Shown here: positions 55,653-64,000 of the stretch, piece after piece | Position numbering within the stretch: position 1 is the stretch's first letter | Layout: each line of letters begins with the position of its first letter | From: Saxidomus purpurata | Lineage: Eukaryota; Mollusca; Bivalvia; Venerida; Veneridae | DNA length: 64,000 nt | Assembly (NCBI GenBank): GCA_022818135.1 | Contig: JAFMSR010000010.1 | Span: 30,442,746 to 30,506,745, forward strand | Reading direction: 5' to 3' | Position numbers and translations under genes: made by a program | Notes under the pieces: model-generated | What the model was told of the DNA's origin: nothing | The model's input: only the letters and a program-made list of their open reading frames with translations | The model's database searches: none

Positions 55653-56225
55653 CTTCACAATACAGAATCAGGATTCCTTCAGTTACAGGCGTTATACTTT
55701 CCGTTACTCTGTCACTAAACACAAAAAGATGTTGTATGTCAGTAGCAACATTAGTCCACACTTCCGGCACCCGACTCGTTCCGGCGAATACAACAAACAC
55801 TATCTTGTATTTCAATACTTCTTTCACTTTTCCTATATTGTCAATAACTGATTTGTTATTTACAACAAAGAAAATTTCCTCTGCTAATTTCTGACTTCGA
55901 AATTGATTTAGAAATTTGTAAACAGCTGCGCTGATTGACGAGTAAGAAATGCTATAGTTTGTAAGATTTCCTGGCTTATGTGAACTAATTATGCCCCTCC
56001 AACTAGTATCTGTGCTCGTCTTGTTAAAATGTATTAGGTATTCTAAGGATGTGCCTACACTGGTCGTCAGTAAGACTTCAGTGTCATCAGTTAAGTTATT
56101 TATCAGCGCTATTATCAAACGCATCTGTTGAATATATGATGAGGATTCCCCGTCGCTACTTGTCTCCCAAATGATGAGAAGTCTGGACGGCTTGCATGGT
56201 GACTGACTATTAGATACCAGCTCTC
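55653..56225 (-). CDS. von Willebrand factor A-like module exon
   Basis: A single exon of 573 bases with acceptor TTGTTATTTCAG|GAGAGC above 56,225 and donor GTGAAG|GTAATG below 55,653. Both junctions are phase 1, the pattern of a shuffled extracellular module. It encodes 191 residues with the vWA alternation of hydrophobic strands and helices: PSRLLIIWETSSDGESSSYI at the metal-site position, MRLIIALINNL, then EVLLTTSV, IFFVVNNKS, YKIVFVVFAG and HLFVFSDRVTESI. The usual DxSxS metal motif reads ETSSD, so metal binding may be weakened. Several N-glycosylation sequons are present. Neighbouring upstream exons were not found. Domain identity is by pattern recognition. Confidence 0.7.
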
Positions 56226-57241
56226 CTGAAATAACAATTTGTAGCAAGATGTGTCATTGAGCAGCAAAATTGTTTTAAGGTATAGGAGGTGTAATGAGTA
56301 CTTCCTGTTTAAAGTTATTTGGAACACTTTGGATTTTATAAGTGTACCTATTTTGTACTGTGGCGTAGTGGTAGAGCGTCCACTCTGAGATCAAGAGGCC
56401 CTGGGTTCAATCCACATAGAAGCCTATTTTATTCGTTATTTTTTCTGTTTTAGTAATTAAATTCCATTGTATGAAAATTTATGTCATTTCACAAGATATG
56501 AGAACTGGATCTTAATATTTCTTAATCTTATCAGTCTGAACAATTATTTGAAGTATAAAAATTGACCTTGATCATTTTTAAAAGTTCAATATCTTAAAAA
56601 GTAGACGGTAAAACATTTTTAGTTTTTCTGATATTGCAGTTCATACACTACTAAAAGTTCAATGATAATTAGTGATGCCCCTACTCCGAATCTTTTCTAC
56701 GCTCTTGTATATTTACATGTGTGATATGTTTCGGGACAAAATCAGGTAAATTGGAATTATTGCATATTTTTTGTTACACATGTTTAGCTTGTAGAATTAT
56801 AATAAACGCTTAGCAATTCTACATTGCTTGCAATACTTTTTTGGAACCTAGAACAAAAGCAAATACAAGTAAATACATGCAAACGTGCCTATTTATACTT
56901 TTAGGGTAGGAAAAAAAGACCGAAATCAATTTTTAGTTAAGCGTTGAAATGTTTTCAAATTTTGCACACTTGTCAGTAAACAGATGTAATTATAAAAATA
57001 TTAAGTTTGATATGTTTTGGAATAGTGTCCATTTGACCCCCTATTCCTTAATATGTTTCATAACACCACGGGCAATAATCTTGCCTACATGCAATTTGTT
57101 TAATTTATATCTAATTTAACATTTTGATTGCATCTCTTATGATCTATTGTGCACCTCTAATTAACTTAGCCGAAAACACTTTCAGTTTACTATATAAATT
57201 CAGTTAGCCGAAACTGCAGTTAACCGAAAACACTAGAATTC
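56226..57241. other. Intron/intergenic; tRNA-like segment and TTAGCCGAAA motif cluster
   Basis: 56,360-56,418 (+) reads TGGCGTAGTGGTAGAGCGTC (box A-like) and GGGTTCAATCC (box B-like) but does not fold as a tRNA. TTAGCCGAAAACAC, TTAGCCGAAACTGC and TTAACCGAAAACAC recur at 57,166-57,233, next to the TTCGGCTACC end of the element at 57,242. Confidence 0.45.
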
Positions 57242-59819
57242 TTCGGCTACCTACAAGCCGGAACGATACCTAAAACGCCGGTTCTATGTACATGTTGAAT
57301 GCTTGTTGTAGGTACTAACAAAACCAAAATACACACCTATTTTTGCATTTTGCGGAGAGTTTAAGTCAGCATTCTTCTGGTAAATGAATTTGCTCTTAAT
57401 GGTTAAAATATATGTCATTAAAATTAAAGATTATGGGTAAAAATATGAATAAATATGTGGAAAATGATACATTTTTACACTTAAAGCTTTATAATCCAAT
57501 GGAAAGGATTGAAACATTTAAAGTTGCCATTTTCCCTGATAGAACTATACATAACCGACGGATAAATGTACGTTTCACTTTCCCTTTTTGTATTTTTGTT
57601 GCCAAATGTGGCGTTTTAAGCGACCAAGAGAATAATTTGGAGATACTGCTGACGATCATCAGTTATAAACAATGATACCTAATCATAAAAGCAGGGATAC
57701 CAACTTCGTAGTTACAAAAAACGCCAAACTCTCCACAACGGTTACTTCCCCTTACAGTATACATTTGAGAGCGGAGCTCACCAAAACAAATCTCTGTGAG
57801 GAGTTTGAAAGAAATTTCCTCCCATGTGATGTACAGGGGACTGGAATGTTAACATTTCAGACGTGTAGAAACTGGTAGGGGCACTATTTCAACAATAGTT
57901 TGCCTTGCCTCGTACCCAGTGTTACCCCGCCAAAGTGTTTTTGACGCACGAAATAATTTTTGTTCCAGCTAAGTAAGTAATCTTTCATTTGAAATACGTT
58001 TTCTTTGCATTGAAGATTGAATAAAGATTGTAGGGTCGGGTAGGAAAGGTATACGGGTCGCGTTGCCGTAAATGCATTTGTTTAAACTTTGATCTGTATA
58101 CATGGAATATAAACAGTTTTTATTAGTAATTTCACTTAGCAGAAACCTATATAGAATATACTTAACGGCACATCAGCTGAACGGAACCTTAACATTTCTT
58201 GGTATTTCTTTTATTTATAATGCATGTACAAGATGAACTTTGCATACATGTATACCGTAATGTAGTTTCACTATTTCCTCTTCAAAGGCAGACCTATTTT
58301 ACACGTTGAGAGTTGTCCGCCTAATACGCCTCACTTTGATGTTCAAATAGCTGGGACCACATCCCCAACAAAATTCTGTTGGGCAGTTATAAACGCAATA
58401 AAATCCAATATTCTAACATGTCTCTATATACAAAGAGTAGAAAAAATCTGTTAAATTACACCATAAACAACGCGGGAACCGATATGCTGTAAACATGACG
58501 TCATATTGCGCCGCATGACGTTAAAAGAGCGTTCGCGTAGAATATAAAGCTTTTCATTTATTCACCATATGTAACATCTGGTCATGTAAGAATCTAAATA
58601 ACATCCCTTTCAGCGTTGTTACCGTCTAATAAACAATAATTTGTCGTACTGATGCGCAGTTGTAAACCACTCCTTCGGCCTTCGTGGCTAATTACTGCGT
58701 ATCAGTACTCCAAATAGTGAATATGGTTTGTCAAAATCTTCAAGGTTGATATATTATTTATTATGTCCAGGATTCATGCAAACCCATACACTTTTAAAAG
58801 GTCAGATTAATATTTATACAAATTAAAAGAAACAAATGCAGGAACCCATTTCGACTGAACAATAAGGTCATAAAATGTTAAGTTTCTTTTACTCATAAGC
58901 AAAGTTGAACAGTTCTGACAGCTACGGGTACCACTTGCTATGTAAATATTTAGTGTTTATTATGCACTATATTCTGCATCAGGAAACTTTGTCACATAGT
59001 TTATTATACCTGTCTTTAAAGTATTTTTAAAGATTGAGATATTCTGTTGTGACTGGAGGTTATTCGTAGCAGAGCATTGAAGCGGGTTGGACTTTTGCCT
59101 TGTATGCGCTGTGACCATCCAAATCATACAATATTTAACAGCTTAAACTATGTTGAAGACAGATATGGGATATTTGTGACACGGGTCCCTCAGGCAAGCC
59201 ATTGTACATTAACAGCTTTTCATTATATCTGACACCTTAGTTGTAACCGGTTTTTAAATTTGAAAAGATCTTTAACATTTAGCGACCATCATTTGCATCA
59301 TCATTTTGTTTGTTTAAATTGATATTGGTACATAAAACCTTCTCTAGAGATGTATAGGTGTACATACGTTCTAAACGCAATGAATAGGATATCAAGTACT
59401 GGTAAAATACGGTGTTCAGTCCAAATAAAAAGTATTTTCCAACGTCTGGTATTTATTTTCAGATTCATACGTACACACTCATTATGCCATTATATCATAG
59501 GTGGTTCATTACACATCATCTTTCATTTTCAAAACAATAAATTTCTATGGTTTACTTATATGGCGATTGCGGTATCCCTTTGATCGACAAAACCGGCGAG
59601 GATGGTATCTACGCTAATCGTCAGCGGTAGCCACACACGTCTCAGAAAAATTAATCTTCTTTCAATATTTTTTTTTTCATTTTCAATGAAACAAGAGTAA
59701 TTGCATTCCAATCATCGAAATTATACGTAAACATGACAATAGGCACCTTTTTTCACGTTGTTTCGTGAAACTGGAGATGGACATCTTACAGATACATTGT
59801 ATGTAGGGAAAAGTGTGTA
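57242..59819. mobile_element. 2.6-kb TIR element, copy 2 (right end missing)
   Basis: Collinear with 24,981-27,435. It has the full left inverted repeat TTCGGCTACCTACAAGCCGG followed by AACGATACCTAAAACGCCGG, which is the complement of the right end of copy 1 near 27,565-27,611. Similarity stops at GGGAAAAGTGTGTA (59,819), so ~175 bp including the right inverted repeat are absent. It retains two blocks lost from copy 1 (near 57,480 and 57,900). No transposase is present. Confidence 0.78.
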
Positions 59820-59944
59820 CCCGTTTCTCGTAAGTCTGAAAATACGAGAATATTTACGATTCTCATAAAGTGTCTTATGAACGCCTCTTAAGTCCGCAGA
59901 CTCTGATCTGATCGCGTTTCTCGTAACTTTCTCGTAAGTGGTTA

Positions 59945-61765
59945 AAAAGGTGTTGGTCCAAAACGGCACTGTTCCAGAACGGACCAATTCCAGAACGGTC
60001 CATTACCGGAAAGGCCCAGTCCAGAACGGCCCACTTTTTAAGTATTATTATATTATAGTAAAAACGATGAATGACTCATTGAAGAGAATTGTCGCTGGTC
60101 AATGTTTTAGAATAATTAATGTTAATTAACGTATTTAAAAGTTACAATCCTAACAGGCCCACTTTATGTTTTTAAAATGACAGTTGTCTCGATTTTAAGT
60201 GGATGGATTGCACAGTCATCAGCATTTTCTAAGAAGAAATAAACCTTCTGCATGTCATGCTATCAAATTATTCACAGTACTAGCTTTATGGACGAAATAG
60301 CAGACATACATGTATCTGTGAAAAGAAAAATAATTAGGTAATTATCGTATTTCAACGAAATTACACGAAAAACTTGACCAGCGACAATTCCCTTTACTGA
60401 TTGATTCAATAATACAATAAAAGTTGAAAGTGGACACTAGGATAGGTTAAAATTAGTCTAACTATTTCGACTACGAAGGCAAACCGAATTTACAGACTGA
60501 TATTTTTTAGTTGTTCGAGTAAAAACAATCAGATCTAAAAAATGTACGGCCCAGTACCAAAATGGACCAGTCCAGAACGGCACACTTTTTAAGTATCATT
60601 GCATTATAGCAAAAAAGATTTCAAACATCATTAAAGGAATTGTCGCTGGTCTAGGTTTCCATGTAATTGGTGTTAGTTATCGTTTTTAAAATTCAACGTT
60701 TTGTGTAATAATTAAAAGTCATGTCGATATAATGATAGAAGTTCTCACAGTCATAAGTAATTTATAGGAAGAACTGAACCATCTCAGGAACGGTCTATAG
60801 TTATAGAGTATTCCTGACCATCTACAGGACATGATATTCGCTTTTTATTCACAGTTATAACTTTATGGTCGAAATGGTCGGCATGTCTGTGAAAATAAAA
60901 GTAAAAAAATGTATTACTTATCTTTATTATAATATTGAATTTGTATTTGCAACAAACAGATGAAACAAAACGTAAAAAAGAGTATACGATCCCAAGTGTT
61001 AAAAGTACAATCACTGACAATTACGTATGGTCTATTCAACAGAGTTCGCTGTCTATTACCAAACTGGCAATGTTAAAGGCACCCTCATTACACAATGTCC
61101 ATTTCAACCGTGTACGCTGTTAAAAATCTCCTAATTGTACAAGAAAAACTGAGTTTTCATCTGACCAGACGAGTATTTCTCCCAGCACTTCATGATAGAA
61201 TCGTCCAGTTTGGAGTAACTCTTGGTGCGTACCATATCTTAGTCACCGTCTTCCATAGCAATTCGTACTTATTCGACCTTTAAACTTTTAATAATTGAAT
61301 TAATAACAAAGTCCAAACACTGAGTTCAAACTGTTGTTATTTGTCTTCTTCGATCTACCGAGAAGTGACCCCCGACAAAAGTCATTTACTAATTTTACTA
61401 ACTTTTTAATTGAGTGTTGTGAATTGGCAGTTCAAACTGATTGTATTAATAACGACACATTTAATGATTTAATTCGGTAATATTTGTATTTCAAAGAAAT
61501 AGTTATATTTTTTTTCTGTTTTATTTCGTTTGATGTGACCGTCAAAGCTATCACACTTATCAAAACTAAATAATCGAAAATTTTGAAAACATTAATCAAT
61601 GACTTTATTTATATATATTATCTTACTGTACGCCAAATCTTAACAAATGTTACATAATATTTATATATTTTATATATCTAAATTATTACTAAAAAGTGGG
61701 CCGTTCTGGACTGGGCCGTTCTGGAACTGTCAGATCAGGATGTGGGCCGTTCTGGTAAACTAGAT
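59945..61765. mobile_element. Repeat element with arrays of CCAGAACGG motifs at both ends and an internal ~550-bp duplication
   Basis: The left end has at least four variants of CCAGAACGGNCCA (59,957-60,040), finishing CAGTCCAGAACGGCCCACTT. The right end (61,691-61,757) holds the inverse, AAGTGGGCCGTTCTGGACTG plus further copies. Inside, ~60,020-60,535 and ~60,570-60,930 are diverged direct repeats, each starting after an AGAACGG(C)CACTTTTTAAGT block. A pair GAATTGTCGCTGGTCAA (60,090) and TTGACCAGCGACAATTC (60,376) is inverted. No credible coding frame is present. Confidence 0.65.
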
Positions 61766-61779
61766 GCCCACGTGCAACA

Positions 61780-62448
61780 TGTCGAGCCCACCATATGTCA
61801 AAAGGGCTAACTCCTTACCAAGTAGAAATGGGTGAAAATACACCTAAATATTGGATGTAACATGGAAAAGTGGTCTCGATTTTTCTCTACGGCCAGTAAT
61901 AAAAAAGTTACAATATAAGCTATTTATAGTAACAACAAAGGGAAGTAATTCTAAAAACAGGGGAAGCCCATGGTGGTGAACATTTGTACAAAGTAACATC
62001 AAAATCCCTCCATGCATGAAGAAGAAATGCTCCAGACAAAGATATTCTTGACTTTGAACTTTAACCTCTAAGTGTGACCTTGACCTCAGACCTAGGGACC
62101 TGGTTCTTGCGCATGACACTCCTTCTCATGATGGTGAACATTTGTGCCAAGTTAAATTAAAATCCCTTCATGCATGAAGAAGAAATGCTACGAACAAAGT
62201 CATTCTGAATTTGACCTTTATACTCCAAGTGTGACCTTGACCTTAGACCTAGGGACCTGGTTCTTGCGCATGACACTCTGTCTCATGATGGTGAACATTT
62301 GTGCCAAGTAACATCAAAATCCCTCCATGCATGAAAAAGATATGGTCCGGACAAAATCGGACGGACGGACGGACGCACGGACGCACGCACATACACCGAA
62401 CCGCAAAAGGTGACGACTAAGTCGAGCTCACCGCAAGCGGGCTCGACA
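61780..62448. mobile_element. Non-autonomous repeat with TGTCGAGCCC inverted ends
   Basis: Starts TGTCGAGCCC and ends GGGCTCGACA. The interior has two to three ~170-bp direct units (GGTGAACATTTGTGCCAAGT, then AAAATCCCT(C/T)CATGCATGAA, GTGTGACCTTGACCT and GACCTAGGGACCTGGTTCTT). A GGACGGACGGACGCACGGAC run lies near the right end. The style is typical of abundant mollusc dispersed repeats. Non-coding. Confidence 0.78.
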
Positions 62449-64000
62449 AAAAACCGTTAAAAACAGTGACGCAGTCTGATTTTGAGACGGTCCCTGATTA
62501 TGTAGAGAAGTTGATCGTGACGCCATGTAATGTTTAGGACACCGACGTTATTAAAAACAGGGAAACAACAATCCACGAAAATGTTATATTTGAATTAAAT
62601 CTCATCTCCATACATCCAGATGAAGAATCACTATTAGTTATACCGGGCCATACAAAATATATAAATACACTGTTCTTAAAAAGGAAGAAGGTGGTGTTTA
62701 CTCTACAGGATACAGGATATTGATCATGCAGTCTTCAGTGATTGCTCCGCTTTTAGTTTAGGATCAGAAAAGTGACATCACAATGTCTGGATGCTCTTTG
62801 GGATTTAGCTTCTAATTTGGCGTAAGAAAGCGATGGCTTTTGAGCTGTGCCGTTTAAGAATAAACATCATGGATCAATTATTAAAGCCGCACTGAAGTGC
62901 GGCGTTCTGCCTGGAATGGGATTTTTTTTTAAGTGAGCACGTGACTTAATTTTTTTTCTCAAGATTATTCGATGCAAGATAATTTTACCCACTGACAATA
63001 AAGTTTTACAGAAAAAGTATTTGTAATATTTTTTTATTGTTTTATTGATCTAATTTTTTTTAATCTATTAATTTATTTCCTCACGTGGTACACCATTTCA
63101 AATGGTCAAGGTCTATTTCGACTGATAAAATATTTGAAAGCAGTCTACGGAAAGTGAATCATAATTTATTTTTAGAAAGTTGAAAATAGTTCTTACGTGA
63201 TGTAAACAATAAAGCTATCCACTCCGTATATACAAAATTACCTGATAACTCAGCTATTGTAACGCAAGGTCAATGAACAAAGTATTAACTTGGAGCACTC
63301 TTCTGAAATTGTTATTCGAAAAATATTCTTACAACGGTACGATCTGTGTATGTTATAATCGCGATGTTTTCACAAAACTTTGATTCAGCTGGATCATTTT
63401 CAAGAAAACAGAAATAGAAAATACAAACTAAACTATTTAAGTTGTCGGTGTAATACTTTTGGATACAGGTATATATTTCTTTTCAATATTACGCAACTGT
63501 ATTTTACGAAAAATGAAATGAATCACGTCTTGAGGTGGTCATATTTTGATGGGTGAACTTATTTATAATATATTCTTTATTACAATCTTTGTAACATGTT
63601 AATGCTCAAACACAATTTAACAGTATTATTATTCTTGTATTCCTGATACAAATAAAAAAAATCTACATTTCCTTTGCTCTTGATCAATTCTTTAGCGACG
63701 ACCTTGTAAACTACTTTAATGAAATATTAAAGTTGTGTCGGAAGCCGTAAGAAATAACGGTTATGGTCCTGTAATCGAATGGAAAAACAAATAGTCGAAG
63801 ACCTTTCATGGTGAACTTGATCGACTGAAATGAGATCTCATGTCCGTAACCCGTTTTGACTCGGGAGAAACGAAGGTAAAGATAGCATCAATGTAAGTTT
63901 TAATATCTATGAATTTGATTTATTTTTCCAAAGGACGTCGTGTGCAGTGCTTACAAACGTCGCTGAAAAAATTGAATAGGAGGAACGGCGGCCATTTTGT
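62449..64000. other. Intergenic, nothing recognised
   Basis: AT-rich sequence without a supported gene, RNA or repeat up to the window end. Confidence 0.5.

Overview
Kind of sequence. The window is AT-rich, intron-containing animal DNA crowded with transposable elements. The repeat families are typical of mollusc, most likely bivalve, genomes: a repeat opening with AAGAGGGCCAAGATGGCCCT, Ty3-type and jockey/CR1-like retroelements, a Polinton and tRNA-derived repeat heads. This assignment rests on recognition, not on a search. Nothing suggests a prokaryote: there are no operons, no rRNA operon and no CRISPR array.

Layout. 1-3,600: a decayed LINE 3' end on the minus strand, then a dispersed repeat made of ~165-bp units. 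3,682-14,861: one Ty3/gypsy LTR retrotransposon with both LTRs and a long leader; its gag and pol are broken by stops and frameshifts. 14,802-19,985: a recent 2.59-kb head-to-tail tandem duplication whose left breakpoint lies inside the 3' LTR. 19,986-28,360: intergenic repeats, a foldback element (24,062-24,201) and copy 1 of a 2.6-kb inverted-repeat-ended element (24,970-27,618; partial copy 2 at 57,242-59,819). 28,360-31,700: a degenerate LINE whose endonuclease region is interrupted by an antisense fragment of 18S rRNA and probably the adjoining external spacer. 33,727-34,058: a minus-strand host exon with a transmembrane helix. 34,540-45,440: an array of long repeat units that hosts a complete 8,870-bp Polinton (35,002-43,871) and an internally deleted mariner-like element. 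48-50 kb: a tRNA-like repeat and a CGTG-rich tract. 50,230-52,860: the same long-unit repeat in inverse orientation, hosting a 1.6-kb terminal-inverted-repeat (TIR) element that carries a promoter-like block and at least one spliced coding exon. 54,941-56,225: two minus-strand host exons, a von Willebrand A-like module and a cysteine-rich C-terminus. 57-62.5 kb: further inverted-repeat elements. No gene is seen after 62.5 kb.

How parts relate. The Polinton is the best-preserved system: a DDE integrase with a chromodomain, a packaging-type ATPase with an added zinc finger and 58-residue polyglutamine tract, and a protein-primed family B DNA polymerase with N-terminal zinc fingers. Its boundaries are fixed by 149-bp inverted repeats, a 6-bp AACATC target duplication and an unoccupied paralogous site nearby. 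No capsid or protease gene is visible. The only host coding signals are the three minus-strand exons at 33.7-34.1, 54.9-55.1 and 55.7-56.2 kb, which share phase-1 junctions and could belong to one extracellular-protein gene, plus the exon inside the 1.6-kb TIR element.
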